Shown here piece by piece: positions 43,787-51,990 of a DNA stretch of 64,000 nucleotides. The notes under the pieces are model-generated. The model was given only the letters and a program-made list of their open reading frames with translations, ran no database searches and was not told where the DNA came from. The position numbers and the translations under genes were made by a program. Origin of the DNA: JARFQH01 sp963825595 (GTDB lineage Bacteria; Desulfobacterota; Desulfobacteria; Desulfobacterales; SG8-13); NCBI GenBank assembly GCA_963825595.1, contig CAWGUE010000013.1, forward strand, positions 62,001 through 126,000, read 5' to 3'. Positions within the stretch are counted from its first letter, which is position 1. Each line of letters opens with the position of its first letter.

Positions 43787-45043
43787 ATGGCCTCAATAAT
43801 ATTTTATTCATGGCAGTCAGATCTTCCTAATTCAACCAATCGAGGTTTTATTCAGCGAGTACTGGAACAATCAGCAAAAGAAATAAGAGGGGATGATTCA
43901 ATCGCAGTAGAACCTGTCATAGATCGTGATACTGCTGGGGTGCCTGGCTCACCTGACATAGCTGCAACTATTTTAGAAAAAATAGACAAATGCGATATTT
44001 TTGCATGTGACGTTTCAATTATTAACCAAGGTGCAAAAACACGTCTAACTCCGAACCCTAATGTTTTAATTGAACTCGGATATGCTCTTAAACGTATAGG
44101 GTGGAGTCGTATTCTAATGATACAAAATACTGAATTCGGTGATGTAGAAGATCTGCCTTTTGATCTTAGGATGAAACGTGTAATTCCTTATTCGGCCAAG
44201 AAGAAAGACGAAAATCGAGCAGGTGACAGAAAAAAATTAAAATCTAGAATAGTCAAAGCATTAAAGGAAATTTTCCGTCATATACCCGAATCAAAAGAAG
44301 CTGATCCACAAACTATCTCTATACCAACTGGGGATGACTATGTCTGGCGAAATAAAATGCGACAATTGGCTATGGAAGGATATTCAAAATCCGGATTGAC
44401 CGCTTATGTTGAAGCTTTTTCAACAATATCTCTACCACGGACTGACACCTCCCAAAATGAGCTAGTTAAAGCTGTAAGGGCATCAAAAATCAGTACTTTC
44501 GGTTGGCCTATTGGTGTTATGGGATTTGGTTCCGAGGAAATGAGTCCAAAACCATTAAAAGATGGAATCGTTACTTTAATATATGGTCAGACTGAAAAAA
44601 CTTACGATTTCTGGGCGTTAAAAAAAGACGGTACCTTTTACTTATTAAAAAGCCTATTTGAAGATAATCGTTCTGAAAACCAAATTTTCTTTAACACTCG
44701 TATAGTTCGAACTGCTGAGATGCTGATGTTTTTATCACGGCTTTATAGAAATATTAACGTGCCAATGGAGAATACAATTTCATTTAGCCTCCGCCACGCC
44801 GGACTTAATAGCCGCTACTTGTCATCAATTGGAAACCGTGAACTTTTTGAAACATATGGCCCTAGTAAAGAAAACGATATTGAAACAGATATAACCATAG
44901 ATCTATCAAGCTTAGATGATTCGATTTCCTCGTTGGTTCAGGGTTTGTTAAAACCTGTTTTTATGCTGTTTGACTTTTTCGAGCTTGAACAAGAAATATA
45001 TAATGACATTGTCGAAAAATTCAAAGCCGGAAAAGTGACTTAA
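43787..45043 (+). CDS. Integron cassette 3: TIR-like domain protein, probable defence effector
   Basis: 418 residues. The N-terminal about 165 residues are a TIR-like nucleotide-binding domain: IIFYSWQSDLPNSTNRGFI, PVIDRDTAGVPGSPDIAATI, CDIFACDVSIIN and NPNVLIELGYALKR, with Glu about 97 in the position of the NAD-cleaving Glu of TIR domains. The remaining about 230 residues are not recognised and may sense or oligomerise. Such proteins act as NAD-depleting effectors in bacterial anti-phage systems. The cassette is 43723-45111; its opening GTTAAGTGC is the exact complement of GCACTTAAC at its attC. AT-rich, with no recognisable ribosome site, as often seen for cassettes. Confidence 0.82.
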   Translation: MASIIFYSWQSDLPNSTNRGFIQRVLEQSAKEIRGDDSIAVEPVIDRDTAGVPGSPDIAATILEKIDKCDIFACDVSIINQGAKTRLTPNPNVLIELGYALKRIGWSRILMIQNTEFGDVEDLPFDLRMKRVIPYSAKKKDENRAGDRKKLKSRIVKALKEIFRHIPESKEADPQTISIPTGDDYVWRNKMRQLAMEGYSKSGLTAYVEAFSTISLPRTDTSQNELVKAVRASKISTFGWPIGVMGFGSEEMSPKPLKDGIVTLIYGQTEKTYDFWALKKDGTFYLLKSLFEDNRSENQIFFNTRIVRTAEMLMFLSRLYRNINVPMENTISFSLRHAGLNSRYLSSIGNRELFETYGPSKENDIETDITIDLSSLDDSISSLVQGLLKPVFMLFDFFELEQEIYNDIVEKFKAGKVT

Positions 45044-45054
45044 AATCTTAAACA

Positions 45055-45118
45055 GCACTTAACATCGGCGTGCAAGGGACGGCGAAAGGCTCGCCGCCCC
45101 TGACGCCGGGCGTTAAAA
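45055..45118 (+). other. Integron attC site D (end of cassette 3)
   Basis: R'' ACTTAAC (45057-45063) and R' GTTAAAA (45112-45118). The hairpin pairs CGGCGT/ACGCCG, AGGG/CCCT and CGGCGA/TCGCCG around AAGGC, with the single extrahelical bases characteristic of attC. The right box joins repeat A directly (CTGCTATG...), marking the end of the cassette run. Confidence 0.93.
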
Positions 45119-45121
45119 TAT

Positions 45122-45222
45122 CTGCTATGACCTTTGAGCTATCATCTGGTCGAAATGCCTGTGATAGCCAGATCGTATCGTCACTCCGAGCTTAATTCCT
45201 GATAGTCAGGCTTTTGGCAAGC
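45122..45222 (+). repeat. Repeat A, copy E7
   Basis: CTGCTATG, TGAGCTATCATCTGGTCGA, TGATAGCCAGATCGTATCGT, CCTGATAGTCAGG and TTTTGGCAAGC. This is one of the clearest copies. It begins immediately after attC site D. Confidence 0.8.
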
Positions 45223-45421
45223 TGTTTTCACTTGGCTTTTTATGATTTTTAAAATTTTCAAATTGTGAAATATTTACCACATTATTCGGTAACCAAATAT
45301 ACAAATACCAGCAATCCAAAATTTTTATTGTAACTAAGATCCTGAATTCATTATATTGTAATTAATCAAAAATCTTTGCACATTTTTTGCACATAATAAC
45401 AGGAGGTTAATTAATTAAACA

Positions 45422-45516
45422 CGGCAACCCAACCCATCGAGGGGAGGACAGGGTGAATGTGTTTGCCGAAAATCAAAGAGGCCAGATTGCCCGAGGGGGT
45501 GGTTTGGCCTTTTTAT
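45422..45516 (+). promoter_or_regulatory. Structured leader with terminator-like hairpin, copy 1
   Basis: CGGCAA (45422-45427) pairs with TTGCCG (45463-45468), enclosing CCCATCGAGGGGAGGACAGG. After 10 bases, AGGCCA (45479-45484) and TGGCCT (45505-45510) form a hairpin followed by TTTTTATAT. The gene starts 21 bases later. The same two-hairpin plan and loop core recur at 48198 before another gene with the same C-terminal domain. This suggests a transcription attenuator or riboswitch-like control. Confidence 0.65.
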
Positions 45517-45536
45517 ATATAAAAATGAGGGCAACA

Positions 45537-47045
45537 ATGCGAAAAATAATGCCCGTCGGTATATTGGCCTTGGTGGTAATTTTAACGTTTCAAGCCTTGG
45601 TATCAGGAGAAGAATTAAAGCTCTCCAATAACAATTCTCACGATATAGCCCCTCAAATTCACGACGGCCAGGTAGTATGGACTCGCTCTACCCCAGGTCC
45701 TGATGCTGAAATTTATCTTTGGGATGGCACGATTGTGAAAAGGCTAACCAATAACGATTATTATGACGGAGCGCCTCAAATTCACAATGGCCAGATGGTG
45801 TGGCAAGGTGGCGACCTCAGTAACCCCGATGGAATGGAAATATTTCTTTGGAACGGTTCAAGTACTCAGCAACTCACCAATAACAATTATTCTGACAACG
45901 GCCCTCAGATTCACAAGGGCCAGGTAGTGTGGGAACATTTCAACGGTGCTTACGAAATTCATCATTGGGATGGTCATGTCACAAAAAAAATCGCTGACTC
46001 AAGCATGCACTCATGGCCGAAAATTCACAACGGGATAATAACTTGGAGTAGCAGCATAGGCAGCAATAATTCTGAAATTCATTACTGGGACGGTCTAACT
46101 GTGAATCAGCTTACTTATAATGTTTATTTTGACTTTGAGCCTCAGATACATAACGGACAGATAGTATGGTATGGAAATGAAGGCAATAATGACGCTGAAA
46201 TATTTTTCTGGGACGGCTCAAGCATACATCAGTTTACCAGTAATAGCTATTCAGACTATATGCAGGATATTCACAACGGGCAGGTGGTATGGGTCGGTGG
46301 TAATCCCGGCAACCTCGAACTTTTTTACTGGGACGGGTCAAGTATTCGACAGTTAACCAATGACCATTTGTCCGTACAAAACCCTAAGATTCACAATAGC
46401 CAAATTGTTTGGCGTGGAAAAAATAGTCAGATCTTTTATTGGGGTGGGTCAAGCGAGAAGCAAATATCAAACTGGGGTGGCCAACATCCTCAAATTCATG
46501 AAGGTAAGATAGTTTGGTCTGGCGGTGAAAGCGAATATTATGATGAGGAGATTTATTACTGGGATGATGCTAAAGACCTCACTGTACATTTAATACAGAT
46601 AAAGAATCAAGCCGAGCGTGGGGTTCCGGTCTCAGTCAAGGTTGTTGTCCGAAACGCCGGAGATTCTTCATTACAAAATTTTTATGTAGATATATACAAG
46701 GACTTATCATTACCACCGGAACCATATCAAACAGGTGACCTTAGATTTTTTGTTCCAGAGCTGGCTCCCCACGAAGGTATAGCCTTGACAGGTCAATTTA
46801 CCTACGACTCTTACGGCTATTATAATGTTTATGCCCAGGTAGACACAGACCAAAATGTTAATGAAGAAAACGATGCTGACAATATCAAAGGACCAGAAGA
46901 AGTGATTATTGGTTTATGTGAATGTGATTTCGAGCCTGGCGACTATGATGTGGACGGCTCAGACCTTGCCTTATTCATAGGAGAGCAAGTAAGTATTCCT
47001 CTCGAAATTCTATCCACCGATTTTGGTCGAAACGACTGCCCATGA
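45537..47045 (+). CDS. Secreted beta-propeller-like repeat protein with CARDB domain and dockerin-like tail
   Basis: About 502 residues. A signal peptide (GILALVVILTFQALVSGEEL) precedes eight or so repeats of about 42 residues built on PQIHNGQVVW ... EIFYWDGSS..QLTNN, a TolB/Kelch-like propeller. About 355-460 resembles a CARDB adhesion domain (VPVSVKVVVRNAGDSSLQNF). The last 40 residues, CECDFEPGDYDVDGSDLALF ending FGRNDCP, are a dockerin-like calcium-binding motif shared with the protein at 48314. ATG 45537 is chosen because the frame upstream is the leader hairpin. Likely extracellular; binding partner unknown. Confidence 0.82.
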   Translation: MRKIMPVGILALVVILTFQALVSGEELKLSNNNSHDIAPQIHDGQVVWTRSTPGPDAEIYLWDGTIVKRLTNNDYYDGAPQIHNGQMVWQGGDLSNPDGMEIFLWNGSSTQQLTNNNYSDNGPQIHKGQVVWEHFNGAYEIHHWDGHVTKKIADSSMHSWPKIHNGIITWSSSIGSNNSEIHYWDGLTVNQLTYNVYFDFEPQIHNGQIVWYGNEGNNDAEIFFWDGSSIHQFTSNSYSDYMQDIHNGQVVWVGGNPGNLELFYWDGSSIRQLTNDHLSVQNPKIHNSQIVWRGKNSQIFYWGGSSEKQISNWGGQHPQIHEGKIVWSGGESEYYDEEIYYWDDAKDLTVHLIQIKNQAERGVPVSVKVVVRNAGDSSLQNFYVDIYKDLSLPPEPYQTGDLRFFVPELAPHEGIALTGQFTYDSYGYYNVYAQVDTDQNVNEENDADNIKGPEEVIIGLCECDFEPGDYDVDGSDLALFIGEQVSIPLEILSTDFGRNDCP

Positions 47046-47157
47046 AGTATTGAATTCTCACAAATTCTTAAAATAGATAAAAGGGTTTTCTGGTAGGCGC
47101 TGGTAAGCTCCATCTTTAAAACAGATAGCAATACTGCTGGTACCTGTTATAGTCCAA

Positions 47158-47245
47158 CATCTATCGTTCGGCGGATTCCCTGAAAATAGCCATTTGGTAT
47201 CTTTATAATTAGGATTATTCCTGATAGTTACGAGAATGGCAAGCA
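47158..47245 (+). repeat. Repeat A, copy E8 (best reference copy)
   Basis: Order of blocks: CATCTATCGTTCGGCGGATT, CCCTGAAAATAGCCATTTGG, TATCTTTATAATT, CCTGATAGTTACGAGAATGG, CAAGCAAGC. GCCATT pairs with AATGGC, and TATC with GATA inside it. Similar copies occur once in most gaps from 34.75 to 54.5 kb, always in this orientation. Confidence 0.82.
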
Positions 47246-47442
47246 AGCTGGCGCTTTCATCGTCCCGCTACATGTGAGATATACGCAAGAACACTTTGAC
47301 TGACACCACTCAGGCATTTAAATACAGAAAACGTATTTTTTAGCCATTGACCACCGCAAATAATCATTCTACTTATCAATATAAACATTTTTTGATTCAA
47401 CTTTTCGGGTCCAACTGTCAATATCAAATGATTGAGTAGACA

Positions 47443-47820
47443 ATGCAACGGATCTTTTTTGTTCTTGGTGCTATGTCCGCGTCTATAGGGGTAGCGGCAG
47501 GCGCGTTCGGCGCGCACGGACTGAAGAGTCGAATTAGCGCCGAGATGCTTACGACCTTCGAGGTAGGGGTACGTTATCAAATGTATCACGCCTTCGCGTT
47601 GATATTCGCAGCTTTGGCTCAAGCGAAATGGCCTTCCTTGCTTGTCAAAACCAGCGGGTGGTTATTTGTAATTGGGACGATCCTTTTTTCAGGCAGTCTT
47701 TACCTTCTGAGTGTGAGCGGGATAAAGTGGTTTGGAGCAATCACGCCAATAGGTGGTTTGGCGTTTTTGGCGGGCTGGGTTTGCTTAGCTTGGGCTGTGT
47801 GGAGAGCGTGGGCAAATTGA
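47443..47820 (+). CDS. DUF423 family membrane protein
   Basis: 125 residues with four hydrophobic helices. The start is the family hallmark GAMSASIGVAAGAFGAHGLK, followed by YQMYHAFALI and the C-terminal ITPIGGLAFLAGWVCLAWAV. DUF423 (YgdD-like) proteins are small inner-membrane proteins of unknown function in many bacteria. The gene stands alone between repeat-A copies E8 and E9. No strong ribosome site. It is GC-richer than its neighbours, pointing to a separate origin. Confidence 0.88.
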   Translation: MQRIFFVLGAMSASIGVAAGAFGAHGLKSRISAEMLTTFEVGVRYQMYHAFALIFAALAQAKWPSLLVKTSGWLFVIGTILFSGSLYLLSVSGIKWFGAITPIGGLAFLAGWVCLAWAVWRAWAN

Positions 47821-47947
47821 TCTTAATTTTATTTTACTACAGTTACCCCTGTTTTAGGTCCGTCTCTATCATCCGATTTGCTTTCCAGGTAGTCGAGTAG
47901 ACCGAAGGAACTTCCCTCCTCAGCCCCTCACACTAACGCAACTGCTG

Positions 47948-48027
47948 GTTTTCCGTATAACCTTGTGATAGCCATTTCATACCATCACCATTATTACAAT
48001 TTTCAAAAGTTGGCATACTGGCAAGCA
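47948..48027 (+). repeat. Repeat A, copy E9
   Basis: CCTTGTGATAGCCATTTCATACCATCACC in two blocks, then TTTTCAAAAGTTGGCATACTGGCAAGCAGG in two blocks. GCCA and TGGC are kept; the inner GATAG box is lost. Confidence 0.6.
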
Positions 48028-48197
48028 GGTGAAAATTTTTCGAGTGGTAAAATTTTTATGATACCATCTGATATATAGTTTTGTGATTGTGCAGAAACTA
48101 AAAAAATACGTGTGTCGCGTGCCACACTGTGGCAATTGACACCTGACAAATGTGTGATAAGGAGATATAATCTATACTCAAAAAGCTGAGATCTTGA

Positions 48198-48296
48198 TAA
48201 CAGACAGTCCCATCTAAGGGGAGAATGGGGTATGAAGTCTGTTACAAAAATAGAAGGCTGAACCGCCCTGTTGGAGATGGTTCGGCCTTTTTTATT
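48198..48296 (+). promoter_or_regulatory. Structured leader with terminator-like hairpin, copy 2
   Basis: TAACAGAC (48198-48205) pairs with GTCTGTTA (48237-48244), enclosing CCCATCTAAGGGGAGAATGG. After 10 bases, AGGCTGAACC (48255-48264) pairs over all ten positions with GGTTCGGCCT (48279-48288), followed by TTTTTATTT. The next gene starts 18 bases later with AAGGAGG as ribosome site. The stems differ in sequence from copy 1 but the fold is preserved. Confidence 0.68.
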
Positions 48297-48313
48297 TGAT
48301 GAAGGAGGCAGCT

Positions 48314-50179
48314 ATGAATCGGTTAAGCATCAAGTTCAGCCTTTTTATGGTATTAATAAGGTATTTCAAAATCTGTTCAATTGGACTCATGGTGGTATTT
48401 TTATGCCTGTGGGATACCCCGACGTTTGCCGTTATTCGAAATGTGCCCAGTGTTTACCCGACGATCCAGGCCGGCATCGATGCTGCCGGGACCGGCGATA
48501 CCGTATTGGTCGAGGATGGCACTTACACGGGTCCGGGCAATAGAGATATCGATTTTAAAGGCAAGGCCATCACGGTGCAATCGGTAAACGGCCCTGCCAG
48601 TACCACTATCGACTGCCAGGGGTTAGGCCGGGGGTTTTATTTCCACAACAATGAAGGTACAGGCTCAGTGCTGGTCGGATTCACCATCACCAACGGTCAG
48701 TCCGGTAGAGGTGGGGGAATATTTTGTGACTCCGCCTCTCCAACGATTACCAACTGTCACTTGATCGGGAACACTGCCGATTTTTATGGTGGTGGAATTT
48801 GCTGTGATAATATTTCTTCGCCGGAGATCACAGGATGCACATTCAATAACAATTCAGCCAATTTTGGAGGGGGGATAGCCTGCGTATCTTCTTCCGCTCC
48901 AACCATTTCAAACTGTGACCTGGATACCAATACCGCCGATTACTATGGCGGCGGAATTTACTGTGATTCTGCATCACCTGAAATCACGGAATGCACCCTA
49001 AACGGTAATTCGGCTGAGCGTTACGGCGGCGGCCTTTACTGCGAAGGATCATCTTCTCCGAATATTTCCGATTGCACCATCAGCAATAATGCAGCCACCA
49101 GCACCATATTCGGTGGTGGCGGAGGGGTATACAGCACTGACTCCTCGCCCAGCATCACCAATAGCAACATAAACAACAATACTGCGGCAAACAGCGGCGG
49201 CGGGGTTTACGGCGACGATTCTGCTTTGACCTTAACCAATTGTATCGTCGATATGAATACTGCCACCAATAGTAATGGAGGGGGCATCTATTTCTTTTTC
49301 AACGAGCCGACGATAAGTGGCAGTACCATCAGTAACAACAGCGCTTATGACGGTGGCGGGATGCACTGTGAATCATCATCTCCAAATGTTTATACCACAA
49401 GGATATCCGGAAACACCGCTGATCGATATGGTGGGGGAATATACGGCAACCTATCCTACGCATCAATTGCCACTTGCATCATCGAAGGGAACGATGCCGA
49501 GTTTGGCGGCGGCATCCGCATCAGTGGTGAATTGGTCACAGGTACAATATCCGTGGCAAACAGCATCATCGTCAACAACACGGCCGACTACGGTGCCGGA
49601 ATCGACATTCTACATTCCTCTCCTATATTCGTGAATAACACCGTAACCATGAATACCGCGAACATCGAAGGCGGCGGGTTGCGTTATTATTCTACGACCA
49701 GAAGACCGGAGTTTATCAACACGATTTTTTGGGCAAACAACCGGATAGGCCCTCCCCAGGCACCGGACGAAATATGGGTGGTGTCCGGTGCGATTCTTTT
49801 CGAATACTGCAACATTCAAGGGGGATATACAGGTATCGGCAACATCGACAGCAATCCCTTGTTCAAGGACGCAGCCAATAACGATTTTCACTTGCTGGCG
49901 GGATCAGGGTGCATCGATGCTGCGACGAGTGACAACGCCCCGACATTGGATTACGAAGGAACCTCCCGCTGGGACGACCCGAACACGCCAAACACCGGGG
50001 CTGGTACGGACCCCTACTATGATATCGGTGCGTTTGAATATTATCCGGCATGTGAATGTGATTTTTCACCCTTTGATGGCGATGTAGATGGCGCAGACCT
50101 TGCCGACTATATATTGGATTCTGCAGGTATAAGTTTGAATGATTTTGCTGCGGAGTTCGGAAGAATAGATTGTTTTTAG
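48314..50179 (+). CDS. Secreted right-handed beta-helix repeat protein with dockerin-like tail
   Basis: 621 residues. A signal sequence (ICSIGLMVVFLCLWDTPTFA) is followed by VIRNVPSVYPTIQAGIDAAG, the start of a pectate-lyase-like parallel beta helix. Some fourteen coils have the form ITNC.L.GNTADFYGGGI, typical of polymorphic outer-membrane/adhesin-like proteins. About 500-575 contains the GCIDAA...D..G..R cap common to such helices. The end CECDFSPFDGDVDGADLADY ... FGRIDCF is the dockerin-like motif. ATG 48314 is set by AAGGAGG. Surface adhesion or polysaccharide contact is likely; no catalytic motif is visible. Confidence 0.82.
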   Translation: MNRLSIKFSLFMVLIRYFKICSIGLMVVFLCLWDTPTFAVIRNVPSVYPTIQAGIDAAGTGDTVLVEDGTYTGPGNRDIDFKGKAITVQSVNGPASTTIDCQGLGRGFYFHNNEGTGSVLVGFTITNGQSGRGGGIFCDSASPTITNCHLIGNTADFYGGGICCDNISSPEITGCTFNNNSANFGGGIACVSSSAPTISNCDLDTNTADYYGGGIYCDSASPEITECTLNGNSAERYGGGLYCEGSSSPNISDCTISNNAATSTIFGGGGGVYSTDSSPSITNSNINNNTAANSGGGVYGDDSALTLTNCIVDMNTATNSNGGGIYFFFNEPTISGSTISNNSAYDGGGMHCESSSPNVYTTRISGNTADRYGGGIYGNLSYASIATCIIEGNDAEFGGGIRISGELVTGTISVANSIIVNNTADYGAGIDILHSSPIFVNNTVTMNTANIEGGGLRYYSTTRRPEFINTIFWANNRIGPPQAPDEIWVVSGAILFEYCNIQGGYTGIGNIDSNPLFKDAANNDFHLLAGSGCIDAATSDNAPTLDYEGTSRWDDPNTPNTGAGTDPYYDIGAFEYYPACECDFSPFDGDVDGADLADYILDSAGISLNDFAAEFGRIDCF

Positions 50180-50249
50180 TGTTCACCACTTAAACACGTA
50201 CATACAATATCTACCGGCTACCTGTATTAGTTCGAACTCCTGAAAACTT

Positions 50250-50302
50250 TAAGTACAGTAAACAAAACATAAGGTCAGACCGACTCCCGCCTGCTGCTAT
50301 CT
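50250..50302 (+). repeat. Repeat B, copy 2 (short)
   Basis: AGTAAACAAAACATAAGGTC, CCGACTCCCGC and TGCTGCTAT match 51793-51843. It stands directly before repeat A copy E10. Confidence 0.65.
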
Positions 50303-50309
50303 GACGCGA

Positions 50310-50395
50310 CTCTGAGTACCCATAAAAGCCTTGTAATAGCCGGATCGTATCTTTATTAAATCATCGGAAACTGAAAATCCAGGTATTGGCAAGAA
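50310..50395 (+). repeat. Repeat A, copy E10
   Basis: CTGAGTACCCAT, CCTTGTAATAGCCGGATCGT, ATCTTTATTAAATCAT and TATTGGCAAG. The left boxes are well kept; the GATAG box is lost. Confidence 0.65.
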
Positions 50396-50560
50396 AGTCT
50401 GATTTTGGATAACGCTTAAATTGTTGTGTTTTCATCTTACAAATCTGCACTTTGACTCAATTTGTGATATGTCGATATACCAGTAGTTTGGAAAGGCTCT
50501 ATTATCATAGTACTTTCTCCATATATCACTACTAGAAGCATATTTTTAGCTATTATAAAA

Positions 50561-51700
50561 ATGCCCTCTTTTAGAAAACTTCATTCACGTCGTTTTCTTA
50601 GTCTATTCATTATCCTATACTTCATTTCTCTCCTGTCGGCTTGTACGACATTTACACGTTGTGAGACGCCAGCGGAAAAACAAGATATAGAATCCTGGCT
50701 CGATTCAACAGTCCCTTGCCTTCTCCATAAATACAGGGTCCCAGGCGCCGCTTTGGCTATAATCAGAGATGGTGAATTAGTCTATTCAAAGGGTTGGGGG
50801 GTGCAGCGTACAGGTGAAAGCTACTCAATTAATGAGCAAACCGTTTTCCCAGCGGCATCTTTAACAAAGCCGGTTTTCGCTTACGGTGCTTTAATGCTCG
50901 TTCGTGATGGGATGCTCGATTTGGACCGTTCTCTCTCTGATTATCTTAAAGAGCCATATATTCAAGGAGATGATCGATTACAAAAGATAACAGCACGCAT
51001 GGTGCTATCACACACTACGGGTTTTCCTAATTGGCGGCCGGGATTCTGGACTGGTTCCCCGAAACCACTTAAGATTCAATTTGAGCCTGGCACTAATTTT
51101 CGTTATTCAGGGGAAGGATTCAATTATCTTCAACTGGTCGTGGAGAATATCACGGGCAAGCAACTTGATATTTATATGAGAGATGCTGTGCTTAATCCCT
51201 TGGGCATGCATGATAGCTGGTTTGTCTGGAATGAAATCTTCAAATATAAGATTGCAATACCACATAACAGATGGGGTCGATCGGTGGACAAGTGGTATTG
51301 GCAACCAGAGAAACCCATGGGAGCTGGCACGCTTTTTACAACAATAGAGGACTATGCAAGATTTTTATCTGCAATGCTCTCAACGGTAGATAGTTATAAA
51401 CATATGGCCTACCCTACTCAAAAGCTATCGCCCAAATATATAGAAAAAATGCTTCAGCCCCAGATTGAAAGAGACAATCAATTGGCGTGGTCATTAGGTT
51501 GGGGATTGGAGGAACATGAGAAAGATTGGTTTTTTTGGCAGTGGGGTGACAATCCAGGGATTAAACATTTTGCTGCAGGCTCGCGGTCACGTGAACTCGC
51601 TGTTGTTGTGTTTACCAACGGACAAAATGGTCAGAAAGTTTGTCGGCCAATCGTTGAAGCAGTTTTTAAAGTAAAACTCAGTGCTTTTGACAATATTTGA
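50561..51700 (+). CDS. Lipoprotein serine hydrolase of the class C beta-lactamase-like family
   Basis: 379 residues. Signal peptide with lipobox LLSAC predicts a lipid-anchored protein. The penicillin-binding/class C fold is shown by PAASLTKPVFAYGAL (SxxK nucleophile Ser and Lys), RYSGEGFNYLQLVVENITGK (YSx motif region) and HFAAGSRSRELAVVVFTNG near the third active-site strand. Such proteins are mostly esterases or peptidases of cell-wall or small substrates; resistance is not implied. Single-gene unit between repeat A copy E10 and repeat B. AT-rich. Confidence 0.83.
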   Translation: MPSFRKLHSRRFLSLFIILYFISLLSACTTFTRCETPAEKQDIESWLDSTVPCLLHKYRVPGAALAIIRDGELVYSKGWGVQRTGESYSINEQTVFPAASLTKPVFAYGALMLVRDGMLDLDRSLSDYLKEPYIQGDDRLQKITARMVLSHTTGFPNWRPGFWTGSPKPLKIQFEPGTNFRYSGEGFNYLQLVVENITGKQLDIYMRDAVLNPLGMHDSWFVWNEIFKYKIAIPHNRWGRSVDKWYWQPEKPMGAGTLFTTIEDYARFLSAMLSTVDSYKHMAYPTQKLSPKYIEKMLQPQIERDNQLAWSLGWGLEEHEKDWFFWQWGDNPGIKHFAAGSRSRELAVVVFTNGQNGQKVCRPIVEAVFKVKLSAFDNI

Positions 51701-51757
51701 TTAACCATACTGCAGATTTCCAACTAATTGCAGACGAGCCCAAATTGCAGAAATCTA

Positions 51758-51842
51758 TGATGATATCTTAAAAAATTTGTCATTTCAAAAGTACTGATAC
51801 TGTAAACAAAACGTAAAGTGTGCCCGACTCACGCCTGCTGCT
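51758..51842 (+). repeat. Repeat B, copy 3, interrupted by the IS91-like element
   Basis: ATTTGTCATTTCAAAAGTAC, GATACTGTAAACAAAACG and CCCGACTCACGCCTGCTGCT parallel 39436-39515. The repeat ends exactly where the mobile element begins, so its following repeat A is displaced or lost. Confidence 0.7.
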
Positions 51843-51990
51843 ATGTGTACGAAACCGCTTCGCGGTAGCTTCCCCTCCTGAACTTCTTCAGTAGTTTTCC
51901 CGCCATACCATACACGCTTTCATTGCCCATTACCTGATCATGTAAACTACCTTTTTGAGTTTGTTTAACCCCAAACCAAGGAGGTAGACC

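Noticed and set aside
45422..45516. Leader as a c-di-GMP-I (GEMM) riboswitch
   Set aside because: The conserved GGCAAACC and GACGCAAAG blocks and tetraloop receptor are absent.
50561..51700. Serine hydrolase as a beta-lactamase resistance gene
   Set aside because: Only the SxxK fold family is supported; the lipoprotein form and context do not indicate antibiotic hydrolysis.
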